A stretch of 64,000 bases of DNA from CAIKZZ01 sp035524595 (GTDB lineage: Bacteria > Pseudomonadota > Gammaproteobacteria > Steroidobacterales > Steroidobacteraceae). Under the pieces are notes generated by a model. It searched no databases. It was not told where the DNA came from and was given only the letters and a program-made list of their open reading frames with translations. The stretch's first letter is position 1. Each line of letters opens with the position of its first letter. Location of the stretch: positions 1-64,000 of the forward strand of contig DATKOP010000050.1 in NCBI GenBank assembly GCA_035524595.1, written 5' to 3'. The translations under genes were made by a program, and so were the position numbers. Positions 34,472 through 44,325 of the stretch are shown in pieces.

Positions 34472-35964
34472 ACGCCCAGGCCACCACGCCCGGCGGCGTC
34501 GAGCTTGCCTGGCTGCTCGCCGGCCTGGTCGCGGCGCCGCGGATCGCCGTGCGCGACCTCAGGCTCGACAGCCGGGCGGTGGCGCCGGGCGATGCGTTCG
34601 TCGCGCTCGCCGGCCGCGCGACGCACGGCCTCGACCATGTCGCCGAGGCGGTCGCGCGCGGCGCGATCGCGGTGCTCTGGGACCCGGCCGAGGGGCGCCC
34701 GCTGCCGCCGCTGCCGCCGGCGGTGACCGCGGTGTCGGTGCCCGGCCTGCGGCCGGAGCTCGGCGACGTCGCCGACCGCTTCTACGGCGAGCCGTCGGCG
34801 GAGGCCGAGATCGCCGGCATCACCGGCACCAACGGCAAGACCACCTGCGCGTGGCTGTACGCCGTCTGCCGCGGCGCCGACGGCGCCTACATGGGCACGC
34901 TCGGCACCGGCCGACCGCCCGCGCTCGCGCAGAGCAGCCACACGACCATGGACGTGGTCGCCGTGCACCGCCTGCTGCGCGAGCTGGTCGACGCCGGCGC
35001 GCGCCACGTCGCGATGGAGGTCTCCTCGCACGCGCTCGACCAGGAGCGGGTCGCCGGCGTGCGCCTGCCGCTCGGCGCGTTCACCAACCTGACGCGCGAC
35101 CACCTCGACTACCACGGCACGATGGCCGCCTACGGCGCCGCCAAGGCGCGCCTGTTCGAGCGCCGCGGCGTCGAGCACGCGGTCATCAACGTCGGCGATC
35201 CTTTCGGCCGCGAGCTCGCCGCGAAGCTGCCGCCGGGCGTGGCGCTGACCCGTGTCGCGACGCTCGGGCCGCCGCCCGACGGCGGCCGCTTCGTCGTGGC
35301 GACCCGCCTCGACGGCGACGCCGCCGGCCTTGAGCTCGCCGGCGTCACGCACGCCGGCCCGTTCCGGCTGCGCTCGCCGCTGCTCGGCGCGTTCAACGCC
35401 GAGAACCTGCTGGTGGTGCTCGGCCTGCTGCTCGCCGCCGAGCTGCCGCTCGGCGCCGCGCTCGAGGCGCTGGCCGGGGCGCGGCCGCCGCCGGGGCGCA
35501 TGGAGACCTTCGCGCTCGGCGCGCACGGCCCGACGCTGGTCGTCGACTACGCGCACTCGCCCGACGCGCTCGCCAAGGTGCTGGCGGCGCTGCGCGCGCA
35601 CACGCGGGGCACGCTCTGGTGCGTGTTCGGCTGCGGCGGCGACCGCGACGCCGGCAAGCGGCCGCTGATGGCCGCCGCCGCCGAGGCCGGCGCCGACCGC
35701 CTCGTGGTCACCGACGACAACCCGCGCACCGAGGACCCCGAGCGGATCGTCGCGATGATCACCGCGGCGCTGACCGGCCGCGTGCCGGCGCACGTCGAGC
35801 GCGACCGGGCGGCCGCGATCCGCGGCGCCGCGGCGCAGGCGCGGCCCGGCGACGTGATCCTGGTGGCCGGCAAGGGCCACGAGGACTACCAGATCTTCGG
35901 CACCGAGCGCCGCGCCTACAGCGACCGCGAGGTCGCCCGCGAGCTCGCCGGGGGAGCGCGATGA
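34468..35964 (+). CDS. murE: UDP-MurNAc-tripeptide synthetase MurE
   Basis: Adds the third stem residue to UDP-MurNAc-Ala-Glu in the cytoplasm. 498 residues, three Mur ligase domains. The P-loop is GITGTNGKTT and the DNPRTEDP motif marks meso-diaminopimelate rather than lysine specificity. Also ARHVAMEVSSHALDQ and AGKGHEDYQ. ATG overlaps the ftsI stop. Confidence 0.96.
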   Translation: MNAQATTPGGVELAWLLAGLVAAPRIAVRDLRLDSRAVAPGDAFVALAGRATHGLDHVAEAVARGAIAVLWDPAEGRPLPPLPPAVTAVSVPGLRPELGDVADRFYGEPSAEAEIAGITGTNGKTTCAWLYAVCRGADGAYMGTLGTGRPPALAQSSHTTMDVVAVHRLLRELVDAGARHVAMEVSSHALDQERVAGVRLPLGAFTNLTRDHLDYHGTMAAYGAAKARLFERRGVEHAVINVGDPFGRELAAKLPPGVALTRVATLGPPPDGGRFVVATRLDGDAAGLELAGVTHAGPFRLRSPLLGAFNAENLLVVLGLLLAAELPLGAALEALAGARPPPGRMETFALGAHGPTLVVDYAHSPDALAKVLAALRAHTRGTLWCVFGCGGDRDAGKRPLMAAAAEAGADRLVVTDDNPRTEDPERIVAMITAALTGRVPAHVERDRAAAIRGAAAQARPGDVILVAGKGHEDYQIFGTERRAYSDREVARELAGGAR

Positions 35965-37346
35965 AGCGCTCGCTCGCCCACTTTGCCGGCGCGATGCGCG
36001 GCCGGCTGCAGGGCGCGGACGCCGCCTTCGGCGCGGTCTCGACCGATTCGCGCACGCTCGCCGCCGGCGAGCTGTTCGTCGCGCTCGCCGGCCCGAGCTT
36101 CGACGGCCACGACTTCGTCGCGGCCGCCGCCGCGCGCGGCGCCGCCGGCGCGGTCGTCGCGCGCCCGCTGCCGGTGGCGGTCCCGCAGATCGTCGTCGAC
36201 GACACGCTGCGCGCGCTGCAGCGCGCCGCCGAGGCCTGGCGCCGGCAGTTCGCGATCCCGGTGGTCGCGGTGGCCGGCAGCAACGGCAAGACGACCACCA
36301 AGGAGCTGATCGCGACCGTGCTGGCGGGCCGCGGCCCTTGCCACGCCACCCGCGGGACGCTCAACAACCACATCGGCGTGCCGCTGACGCTGCTCGCGCT
36401 CGACGAGCGCCACGCGAGCGCGGTCATCGAGATCGGCGCCAATCACCCCGGCGAGGTCGCGGAGCTCGTGGTGCTCGCGCGGCCGACCGTCGGCATCGTG
36501 ACCAACGCCGGCGCCGAGCACCTCGAGGGCTTCGGCTCGCTGGAGGGCGTCGCGCGCGCCGAGGGCGAGCTGTACGCGGGGCTCGAGCCGGGCGCGACCG
36601 CGATCATCAACGCCGACGACGCCTTCGCCCCGCTGTGGCAGTCGATGAGCGGCGCGGCGCGCCGGCTCAGCTTCGGCCGCGGGCCGGGCGCGGACTTCCG
36701 CGTCGCCGGCGCCGTGCGTGCCGAGGGGCCGGCCGGCCAGACGCAGCGCTTCGAGCTCGCGACGCCGGACGGCGAGGTCGCGGTGCGCCTCGGGCTCGCC
36801 GGCCGGCACAACGTGCTGAACGCCCTCGGCGCGGCCGCCGCCGCGCACGCCGCCGGCGCGGATCTCGCGACCATCGCGGCCGGGCTCGGCCGCATGCGCC
36901 CGGTGCGCGGCCGGCTCGAGGTCAAGGCGGCGGTGAACGGCGCCTGCCTGATCGACGACTCGTACAACGCCAACCCGAGCAGCCTGAGCGCCGGACTCGA
37001 CGTGCTCGGCGCCGCGCCGGGCGAGCGCTGGCTGGTGCTCGGCGACATGGCCGAGCTCGGCGCCGCGGCCCGCGAGGCGCACCTGAGCGCCGGGCGCGAG
37101 GCGCGTGCGGCCGGCGTCACGCGGCTGTTCGCCGTCGGCGCGCTGACCGGCGACGCGGTGGCGGAGTTCGGCGCCGGCGCCGAGTGGTTCGCGGACGGCG
37201 CGGCACTGGCGGCGCGCGTTGCGCCGCTGCTGCGCGCCGGCGTCACCGTGCTGGTCAAGGGATCGCGCCTCAACCGGCTCGAGCGCGTGGTCGACGCGCT
37301 GCGCGCCACCGAGCCCGCGTCGCCGGGCGCCGCGACGGGTCACTAG
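35961..37346 (+). CDS. murF: UDP-MurNAc-pentapeptide synthetase MurF
   Basis: Adds D-Ala-D-Ala (made by Ddl, 7 kb downstream) to the tripeptide precursor. 461 residues. Domain 1 holds STDSRTLAAGELFVAL, the P-loop is VAGSNGKTTTKE, and DSYNANPSS is the MurF signature. ATG overlaps the murE stop; mraY follows after nine bases. Confidence 0.96.
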   Translation: MKRSLAHFAGAMRGRLQGADAAFGAVSTDSRTLAAGELFVALAGPSFDGHDFVAAAAARGAAGAVVARPLPVAVPQIVVDDTLRALQRAAEAWRRQFAIPVVAVAGSNGKTTTKELIATVLAGRGPCHATRGTLNNHIGVPLTLLALDERHASAVIEIGANHPGEVAELVVLARPTVGIVTNAGAEHLEGFGSLEGVARAEGELYAGLEPGATAIINADDAFAPLWQSMSGAARRLSFGRGPGADFRVAGAVRAEGPAGQTQRFELATPDGEVAVRLGLAGRHNVLNALGAAAAAHAAGADLATIAAGLGRMRPVRGRLEVKAAVNGACLIDDSYNANPSSLSAGLDVLGAAPGERWLVLGDMAELGAAAREAHLSAGREARAAGVTRLFAVGALTGDAVAEFGAGAEWFADGAALAARVAPLLRAGVTVLVKGSRLNRLERVVDALRATEPASPGAATGH

Positions 37347-37355
37347 CGAGTCCAG

Positions 37356-38441
37356 ATGCTGTACCACCTCGCCGAACTGCTGCTGCCGCACTACTCGGGC
37401 TTCCGGGTGTTCACCTACCTGACGCTGCGCGGGATCCTCGCGGCGGTCACGGCGCTCGTGATCGCGCTGCTGGTGGGCCCGTGGATGATCCGCAGCCTCG
37501 CGGCGCGCCAGATCGGCCAGAACGTGCGCGAGATCGGCCCGCAGTCGCACCTGTCGAAGCAGGGCACGCCGACGATGGGCGGGGCGCTGATCCTGGTCGC
37601 GATGCTCGCCTCGACGCTGTTGTGGGCGGACCTCGGCAACCGCTACGTGTGGATCGTCGCCGGCGTCACCGGCGCCTTCGGCCTGATCGGCTTCTACGAC
37701 GACTACCTGAAGCTCGTGGTCGGCAACTCCAAGGGCCTGGCGGCCCGCTGGAAGTACCTGCTGCAGTCGGTGGCCGGGCTCGGCGCGGCGGTGGCGCTGC
37801 TGTACAGCGCCGCGACGCCGGACGCGACCGCGCTGCACGTGCCGTTCTTCAAGGAGGTGGCCGTGCCGCTCGGTCCGGTCGGGTTCGTCGTGGTCAGCTA
37901 CTTCGTGATCGTCGGCAGCAGCAACGCCGTCAACCTGACGGACGGCCTCGACGGGCTGGCGATCATGCCCTCGGTGATGGTCGCGGGCGCGCTCGGCGTG
38001 TTCGCCTACGCGTCCGGCAACGCGATCTTCGCCAACTACCTGCTGATCCCGCACGTCGCGGGCGTCGGCGAGGTGCTGATCTTCTGCTCGACGCTGGTCG
38101 GCGCCGGCCTCGGCTTCCTGTGGTTCAACACCTACCCGGCGCAGGTGTTCATGGGCGACGTCGGCGCGCTCGCGCTCGGCGCGGCGCTCGGTGCGATCGC
38201 CGTGGTCGTGCGCCAGGAGATCGTGCTGTTCGTGATGGGCGGCGTGTTCGTGCTCGAGACGGTGTCGGTGATCCTGCAGGTCGCCTCGTTCAAGCTCACC
38301 GGCAAGCGCATCTTCCGCATGGCGCCGATCCACCACCATTTCGAGCTCAAGGGCTGGGCCGAGCCGAAGGTGATCGTCCGCTTCTGGATCATCACCGTCG
38401 TGCTGGTGCTCGCCGGGCTCGCGACGCTGAAGGTGCGCTGA
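37356..38441 (+). CDS. mraY: Phospho-MurNAc-pentapeptide translocase MraY
   Basis: Transfers phospho-MurNAc-pentapeptide to undecaprenyl phosphate, forming lipid I in the inner membrane. 361 residues with about ten membrane helices. The catalytic segments GFYDDYLK (DDxxK), NLTDGLDGLAIMP and the C-terminal MAPIHHHFELKGW are all present. Its stop shares one base with the murD start (TGATG). Confidence 0.97.
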   Translation: MLYHLAELLLPHYSGFRVFTYLTLRGILAAVTALVIALLVGPWMIRSLAARQIGQNVREIGPQSHLSKQGTPTMGGALILVAMLASTLLWADLGNRYVWIVAGVTGAFGLIGFYDDYLKLVVGNSKGLAARWKYLLQSVAGLGAAVALLYSAATPDATALHVPFFKEVAVPLGPVGFVVVSYFVIVGSSNAVNLTDGLDGLAIMPSVMVAGALGVFAYASGNAIFANYLLIPHVAGVGEVLIFCSTLVGAGLGFLWFNTYPAQVFMGDVGALALGAALGAIAVVVRQEIVLFVMGGVFVLETVSVILQVASFKLTGKRIFRMAPIHHHFELKGWAEPKVIVRFWIITVVLVLAGLATLKVR

Positions 38442-39766
38442 TGACCGAGCGCCGCAACCTGGTGGTCGGACTCGGCAAGAGCGGCGCGTCGGCGGTCCGC
38501 TGGCTCGCGGCGCAGGGCGAGGCCGTCGCGGTGACCGACTCGCGCGCCGCGCCGCCGGGCCTCGACACGCTGCGCGCGCTCGGCTCGGCGGTGGTCGCAC
38601 GGCTCGGCGGCTTCGACCTCGAGCTGCTGGACGCGGCCGACCGCATCGTGCTGTCGCCGGGCGTGTCGCGCGCCGAGCCGATCGTGCGCGAGGCGCTGGC
38701 GCGCGGCCTGGTGGTGGTCGGCGACGTGGAGCTGTTCGCGCGCGCCAAGCGCGCGCCGGCGGTGGCGATCACCGGCACCAACGGCAAGAGCACCGTCACG
38801 ACGCTGGTCGCGGCGATGGCGCGCGAGGCCGGCCGCCGCGTGCTGGCCGGCGGCAATCTCGGCGAGCCGGCCCTCGACCTGCTCGCGCAGCCGGTGCCGG
38901 AGCTGTACGTGCTCGAGCTGTCGAGCTTCCAGCTGGAGTCGACCGACTCGCTGGCGCTGCTCGCCGCGGCGGTGCTGAACGTCACGCCCGACCACATGGA
39001 CCGCTACGCGACGCTCGCCGACTACGCGGCCGCCAAGGCGCGGATCTTCGCGCACGCCGCGACGGCCGTCGTCAACCTCGACGACCCGGCGGTCGCGGCG
39101 ATGCCGCGGCCCGGCCAGCGCCGCGTCGGCTTCAGCATCGAGGGTCGCGACGCCGACTTCGGCCTGCTGGAGTCCGGCGGCGAGCTCAAGCTCGCGCGCC
39201 GCGGCGAGCCGCTGCTGCCGCTCGGCGCGCTGCGGCTGCCGGGCCGCCACAACGCCGCCAATGCGCTCGCCGCGCTCGCGCTCGGCGCCGAGATCGGGCT
39301 CGAACTCGCACCGATGCTGCGCACGCTCGAGCGCTTCGACGGTCTGCCGCACCGCGGCCAGCTGGTTGCCGAGCGCCGCGGCGTGCGCTATGTCGACGAC
39401 TCGAAGGGCACCAACGTCGGTGCGACGCTGGCCGCGGTCGCCGGGCTCGACGGGCCGCTGGTGCTGGTGGCCGGCGGCGACGGCAAGGGCCAGGACTTCG
39501 CGCCGCTGGCCGCGGCGTTTCGCGGCAAGGTGCGGCACGCGGTGCTGATCGGCCGCGACCGCGAGCGGCTCGCGGCCGCGCTCGCGGGCGCCTGCACGAC
39601 CGAGTTCGCCGCCGACATGGACGCGGCGGTGGCCGCCGCGGCGCGCGCCGCGCGGCCCGGCGACCTGGTGCTGCTGTCGCCCGCCTGCGCGAGCCTCGAC
39701 ATGTTCCGCGACTACGCCGCCCGCGGCGAGGCCTTCGCCAGCGCCGCGCAGAGGCTCGACGCATGA
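38441..39766 (+). CDS. murD: UDP-MurNAc-Ala D-glutamate ligase MurD
   Basis: Adds D-glutamate to UDP-MurNAc-L-Ala. 441 residues. The N-terminal VVGLGKSGASAVRWL, the P-loop ITGTNGKST, LELSSFQLE and the C-terminal DDSKGTNVGAT are MurD signatures. ATG start; the stop overlaps ftsW. Confidence 0.96.
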   Translation: MTERRNLVVGLGKSGASAVRWLAAQGEAVAVTDSRAAPPGLDTLRALGSAVVARLGGFDLELLDAADRIVLSPGVSRAEPIVREALARGLVVVGDVELFARAKRAPAVAITGTNGKSTVTTLVAAMAREAGRRVLAGGNLGEPALDLLAQPVPELYVLELSSFQLESTDSLALLAAAVLNVTPDHMDRYATLADYAAAKARIFAHAATAVVNLDDPAVAAMPRPGQRRVGFSIEGRDADFGLLESGGELKLARRGEPLLPLGALRLPGRHNAANALAALALGAEIGLELAPMLRTLERFDGLPHRGQLVAERRGVRYVDDSKGTNVGATLAAVAGLDGPLVLVAGGDGKGQDFAPLAAAFRGKVRHAVLIGRDRERLAAALAGACTTEFAADMDAAVAAAARAARPGDLVLLSPACASLDMFRDYAARGEAFASAAQRLDA

Positions 39767-40932
39767 GCGCCGCCGCCATCGCGATGCGTCCCGCGGCGCG
39801 CGGCCGGCTGCAGCTCGACCTCGTCGTCGTCGGCCTGGTGGCCGCACTGCTGCTGCTCGGGCTCGTCATGGTCACCTCGGCGTCGGTGACCATCGCGGCG
39901 CGCGACGGCAACCCGTTCTTCTTCGCCGAGCGCCAGCTGCTGTTCGCCCTGGTCGGGCTCGGCTGCGGCGCCGTCGCGCTGCGGATTCCGACCGCGGCGT
40001 GGGAGCGGCTCAGCCTCGTGCTGCTGGCGGCGTCGATCGTGATGCTGGTGCTGGTGCTGGTGCCGGGGCTCAGCCACCCGGTCAACGGCAGCCGCCGCTG
40101 GCTGCACGTCGGCGGCATCAACTTCCAGGCCTCCGAGGCCGCGCGGGTGATGCTGCTGATCTATCTGTGCAGCTACGCGGTGCGGCGCGAGGAGGAGGTG
40201 CGCGGCAGCATCCTCGGCGTGCTGAAGCCGCTGGCGGTGCTCGGCTTCGCGGCGCTGCTGCTGCTGGTCGAGCCGGACTTCGGCTCGGGCGTCGTGCTGC
40301 TCGCGACCGGGATCGGCGTGCTGTTCCTCGCCGGCATGCAGCTGCGCCACTTCCTGGCGCTGTGCGCGGCGGCACCGGCGCTGTTCGCGCTGATCGCGAT
40401 CGCGAGCCCGTACCGCGTGCAGCGCCTGATCATCTTCCTCAACCCGTGGCGCGACCCCTTCAACGGCGGCTTCCAGCTGACCCAGTCGCTGATCGCGATC
40501 GGCCGCGGCGAGTGGTTCGGCGTCGGCCTCGGCGCCTCGATCCAGAAGCTGTACTACCTGCCGGAGGCGCACACCGACTTCGTGTTCGCGGTGCTGGCCG
40601 AGGAGCTCGGCTTCGCCGGCGTCGCGCTGGTGGTCGCGCTGGTGCTCGCGCTCGTGTACCGCTCGCTGGTGATCGCGCGCGGCGCCGCCGAGGCCGGGCT
40701 TCGGTTCCAGGCCTACCTCGCGGCCGCGTTCGGCATCTGGTTCGGCCTGCAGGCGTTCATCAACATCGGCGTCAACATGGGGATCCTGCCGACCAAGGGA
40801 CTGACGCTACCGCTCTTGTCCTACGGTCGCTCGAGCCTGGTCGTCACGCTCGGCTGGATCGGCATCCTGCTGCGCGTGCACCACGAGACGCAGAGCTCGC
40901 GCTCGCTGGCGCTGCGCGGTGGCGCGCGGTGA
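39763..40932 (+). CDS. ftsW: Septal peptidoglycan glycosyltransferase FtsW
   Basis: SEDS-family polymerase that builds septal glycan from lipid II together with FtsI. 389 residues with about ten transmembrane helices. The conserved loop HPVNGSRRWL, the segment LVEPDFGSG (with the SEDS catalytic aspartate) and the C-terminal GLTLPLLSYG are present. ATGA overlap with murD, GTGA overlap with murG. Confidence 0.96.
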   Translation: MSAAAIAMRPAARGRLQLDLVVVGLVAALLLLGLVMVTSASVTIAARDGNPFFFAERQLLFALVGLGCGAVALRIPTAAWERLSLVLLAASIVMLVLVLVPGLSHPVNGSRRWLHVGGINFQASEAARVMLLIYLCSYAVRREEEVRGSILGVLKPLAVLGFAALLLLVEPDFGSGVVLLATGIGVLFLAGMQLRHFLALCAAAPALFALIAIASPYRVQRLIIFLNPWRDPFNGGFQLTQSLIAIGRGEWFGVGLGASIQKLYYLPEAHTDFVFAVLAEELGFAGVALVVALVLALVYRSLVIARGAAEAGLRFQAYLAAAFGIWFGLQAFINIGVNMGILPTKGLTLPLLSYGRSSLVVTLGWIGILLRVHHETQSSRSLALRGGAR

Positions 40933-42011
40933 CCACCGTGCTGATCATGGCGGGCGGCACCGGCGGGCACGTGTTCCCCGCGCTCGCGGTCGCGGACGTG
41001 CTGAAGAGCCGCGCGTGCCGCGTCGTCTGGCTCGGCACCGAGCGCGGCATCGAGGCGCGCCTCGTGCCGGCGGCCGGCATCCCGGTCGAGTGGGTGCGGG
41101 TCTCCGGGCTGCGCGGCAAGGGGCTGGCCAGCTGGCTGGCGGCGCCGCTGCGGCTCCTGCAGGCGCTCGCCGACGCGCTCGGCGCGATCCGCCGCACGCG
41201 CCCCGACGTCGTGCTCGGCCTCGGCGGCTTCGTCGCCGGGCCCGGCGGGCTCGCCGCGCGGCTCCTCAACCGGCCGCTCGTGATCCACGAGCAGAACACG
41301 GTCGCCGGGCTCACCAACCGCATCCTGGCGCGCTTCGCCGGCACCGTGGCCGAGGCCTTCCCCGGCAGCTTCGCGCCGGGCGTCGGCGCGGTCGCGGTCG
41401 GCAACCCCGTGCGGCCGGCGATCGAGGCGCTCTCGGCGGGCGAGGGCGAGCGCGCGCCGCACGCGCCGCGCCGCCTGCTGGTGTTCGGCGGCAGCCAGGG
41501 CGCGGCGGCCCTCAACCGGCTGGTGCCGGCGGCGCTCGCGCTGCTCGCGCCGGGCGAGCGGCCGGCGGTGCTGCACCAGACCGGCCGCGGCCGCCGCGAG
41601 CCGGTCGCGGCCGCGTACGCGGCGCACGGCGTCGCGGCCGAGGTCCGCGAGTTCATCGACGACATGGCGGCGGCCTACGCCTGGGCGGACCTCGCCGTGT
41701 CGCGCAGCGGCGCGCTGACGGTCGCCGAGCTCGCCGCGGCGGGGCTGCCCGGCCTGCTGGTGCCGTTCCCGGCCGCGGTCGACGACCACCAGACCAGGAA
41801 CGCCCGCTTCCTCGCCGACCGCGGCGCGGCCGTGCTGCTCGCGGAGGAGGGGCTGACGGCGGAGCGCCTCGCCGCCGAGCTGAAGACGCTGCTCGGCGCC
41901 GACGCGCGCGCGCTCGCGGCGATGGCGGCGGCGGCGCGGCGCGCGGCGACTCCGGGCGCGGCCGAGCAGCTCGCGGACCTGTGCCTCGCGGCGGCGGGAG
42001 CGGCCGCGTGA
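40929..42011 (+). CDS. murG: Lipid II-forming GlcNAc transferase MurG
   Basis: Adds GlcNAc to lipid I at the inner face of the membrane to make lipid II. 360 residues, GT-B fold. G-loops MAGGTGGHVFPALAVA and FGGSQGAAALN, and the donor-binding VSRSGALTVAELAAAG with the downstream DDHQTRNA are present. GTG start in an overlap with ftsW. Confidence 0.96.
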   Translation: MTTVLIMAGGTGGHVFPALAVADVLKSRACRVVWLGTERGIEARLVPAAGIPVEWVRVSGLRGKGLASWLAAPLRLLQALADALGAIRRTRPDVVLGLGGFVAGPGGLAARLLNRPLVIHEQNTVAGLTNRILARFAGTVAEAFPGSFAPGVGAVAVGNPVRPAIEALSAGEGERAPHAPRRLLVFGGSQGAAALNRLVPAALALLAPGERPAVLHQTGRGRREPVAAAYAAHGVAAEVREFIDDMAAAYAWADLAVSRSGALTVAELAAAGLPGLLVPFPAAVDDHQTRNARFLADRGAAVLLAEEGLTAERLAAELKTLLGADARALAAMAAAARRAATPGAAEQLADLCLAAAGAAA

Positions 42012-43420
42012 ACGCGCGCATGCGTCGCATCCAGCGGATCCACTTCGTCGGCATCGGCGGCAGCGGCATGGGCGGCATCGCCGAGGTGCTGCTCAACCTC
42101 GGCTACGCGGTGCAGGGTTCGGACCTGAAGCCGAATGCGGTCACCGAGCGGCTCGCGGGGCTCGGCGCGCAGGTCGCCTACGGCCACGCCGCCGCGCACG
42201 TCGAGGGCGCCAACGTGGTCGTCGTCTCGAGCGCGGTGCCGGCCGACAACCCGGAGGTGCTGGCGGCGCTGGCCGCGCGCGTGCCGGTCGTGCAGCGCGC
42301 CGAGATGCTGGCGGAGCTGATGAGGTTCCGGGTCGGCATCGCGATCGCCGGCAGCCACGGCAAGACGACCACCACGAGCCTGGTCGCGAGCATCCTCGCC
42401 GAGGGCGGCGAGGACCCGACCTTCGTGATCGGCGGCCGGCTGAAGAGCGCCGCGAGCAACGCCCGTCTCGGCACCGGCCGCTACCTGGTGGCCGAAGCCG
42501 ACGAGAGCGACGCCTCGTTCCTGCACCTGCAGCCGATGATCGCGATCGTCACCAACATCGACAACGACCACCTGATCACGCACGGCGGCGACTTCGAGGC
42601 GCTGAAGCGCAGCTTCGTCGACTTCCTGCACAACCTGCCGTTCTACGGCCTCGCCGTGCTGTGCCTGGACGATCGCGAGGTGAGCTCGATCCTGCCGCGC
42701 GTCGCCCGGCCGATCGTGACCTACGGCATCGATTCGGCGGCCGACGTGCGCGCGACCGCGGTCGAGCGGCACGGCCTGAGGTCCACGTTCAGCGTGCTCA
42801 GGCCCGACCGCGCCGAGCCGCTCGCGGTGACGCTCAACGTGCCCGGCCGCCACAACGTGCTGAACGCGCTCGCGGCGATCGCGGTGGCGAGCGAGCTCGG
42901 CATCCCGGACGCCGCGATCCAGAAGGCGCTCGCCCACTTCCAGGGCATCGACCGCCGGCTGCAGGTGGTCGCCGAGCTCGCCCTGCCGGCCGGACGCGTG
43001 ACGCTGGTCGACGACTACGGTCACCACCCCACCGAGATCGCAGCAACCCTCGAGGCGCTGCGCCAGGGCTGGCCGGGGCGGCGCATCGTGCTGGCCTTCC
43101 AGCCGCATCGCTACACGCGCACGCGCGACCTGCTGGACGACTTCGCCGAGGTGCTGTCGACCGTCGACGTGCTGCTGGTCACCGAGGTGTATGCCGCCGG
43201 CGAGAAGCCGATCCGCGGCGCCGACGGCCGCGCCATCTGCCGCGCGGTGCGGACCCGCGGCCGCGTCGAGCCGGTGTTCGTCGCCAAGCCGGAGTCGCTG
43301 CATGCCGCGATCGGCGGGCTGCTGCGCGACGGCGACGTGCTGGTGACGATGGGCGCCGGCCACATCGGCGCGATCGCCCACGAGCTGCCGGCGCGGCTCG
43401 CCGCGGGAGGGCGCCCGTGA
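42008..43420 (+). CDS. murC: UDP-N-acetylmuramate L-alanine ligase MurC
   Basis: Adds the first stem residue, L-alanine, to UDP-MurNAc. 470 residues. The N-terminal FVGIGGSGMGGIAEVL binds the nucleotide sugar, the P-loop is IAGSHGKTTTTS, DDYGHHPTE and FQPHRYTRT are family signatures. GTG start; homologues begin near MRRIQRIHFVG, so an ATG 12 bases in is also possible. Confidence 0.96.
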   Translation: MNARMRRIQRIHFVGIGGSGMGGIAEVLLNLGYAVQGSDLKPNAVTERLAGLGAQVAYGHAAAHVEGANVVVVSSAVPADNPEVLAALAARVPVVQRAEMLAELMRFRVGIAIAGSHGKTTTTSLVASILAEGGEDPTFVIGGRLKSAASNARLGTGRYLVAEADESDASFLHLQPMIAIVTNIDNDHLITHGGDFEALKRSFVDFLHNLPFYGLAVLCLDDREVSSILPRVARPIVTYGIDSAADVRATAVERHGLRSTFSVLRPDRAEPLAVTLNVPGRHNVLNALAAIAVASELGIPDAAIQKALAHFQGIDRRLQVVAELALPAGRVTLVDDYGHHPTEIAATLEALRQGWPGRRIVLAFQPHRYTRTRDLLDDFAEVLSTVDVLLVTEVYAAGEKPIRGADGRAICRAVRTRGRVEPVFVAKPESLHAAIGGLLRDGDVLVTMGAGHIGAIAHELPARLAAGGRP

Positions 43421-44325
43421 GCGCGGCGCTGCGCAGCCGGATCGGCGCCGAGTTCCTGCCGCACGTGCGCTTCGACGAGCCGCTCGCGCGGCACACCTCG
43501 TGGCACGTCGGCGGGCCCGCCGACGCCTTCTACACGCCGAAGAGCGCGGACGAACTGGCGCGCTTCCTCGCCGCGCTGCCGCGCGAGTTCCCGGTGCACT
43601 GGCTCGGCCTCGGCAGCAACGTGCTGGTGCGCGACGGCGGGCTGCGCGGCGTGGTGGTCTCGCTGCACCTCGGCCTCGACCGGCTCGAGCGCATCGGCCC
43701 GACCCGCGTGCACGCCGATGCCGGCGTGCCGTGCGCGCGGGTCGCACGCCAGTGCGCCAAGTGGCTGCTCGGGCCGGCGGAGTTCTTCGCCGGCATCCCC
43801 GGCACCGTCGGCGGCGCGCTGGCGATGAACGCGGGGGCCTGGGGCGGCGAGACCTGGCCGCACGTGGTCGAGGTCGACGTCGTCGACCGCGGCGGCGCGC
43901 GCCGCACGCGCGCCGCCGGCGAGTACCGCTACGGGTACCGCAGGCTCAACGCGCCGGCGCCCGGCGAGTGGTTCGTCGCGGTCCGCTTCGAGTTCGCGCC
44001 GCAGCCGGGCGCGACCGCCGAGACGATCAAGCAGCTGCTGGTGCGACGGCGCGAGACGCAGCCGATCGGCGCCTGGAGCTGCGGCTCGACCTTCACCAAC
44101 CCGCCCGGCGACCACGCCGCGCGGCTGATCGACGCCGCCGGCCTGAAGGGCTGCCGCATCGGCGGCGCGGTGGTGTCCGACAAGCACGCCAACTTCCTGA
44201 TCAACGAGGGCGCCGCCACGGCCGCCGACCTCGAGCGGCTGATCGGCCACGTCCAGGCGGAGGTCGAGCGCCGCCACGGCGTGCGCCTCGTGCCGGAAGT
44301 GCGCATCGTCGGGGAGCCCGCATGA
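43417..44325 (+). CDS. murB: UDP-N-acetylenolpyruvoylglucosamine reductase MurB
   Basis: FAD enzyme reducing the enolpyruvyl product of MurA to UDP-MurNAc with NADPH. 302 residues, the shorter type II class, unlike the 342-residue E. coli enzyme. FAD-binding NTSWHVGGPAD-like start (here HTSWHVGGPADAF), GLGSNVLVRDGG, FAGIPGTVGGALAMNAGA, and the proton-donor serine in SCGSTFTNP. GTG start overlapping murC; the stop overlaps ddl. Confidence 0.96.
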   Translation: MSAALRSRIGAEFLPHVRFDEPLARHTSWHVGGPADAFYTPKSADELARFLAALPREFPVHWLGLGSNVLVRDGGLRGVVVSLHLGLDRLERIGPTRVHADAGVPCARVARQCAKWLLGPAEFFAGIPGTVGGALAMNAGAWGGETWPHVVEVDVVDRGGARRTRAAGEYRYGYRRLNAPAPGEWFVAVRFEFAPQPGATAETIKQLLVRRRETQPIGAWSCGSTFTNPPGDHAARLIDAAGLKGCRIGGAVVSDKHANFLINEGAATAADLERLIGHVQAEVERRHGVRLVPEVRIVGEPA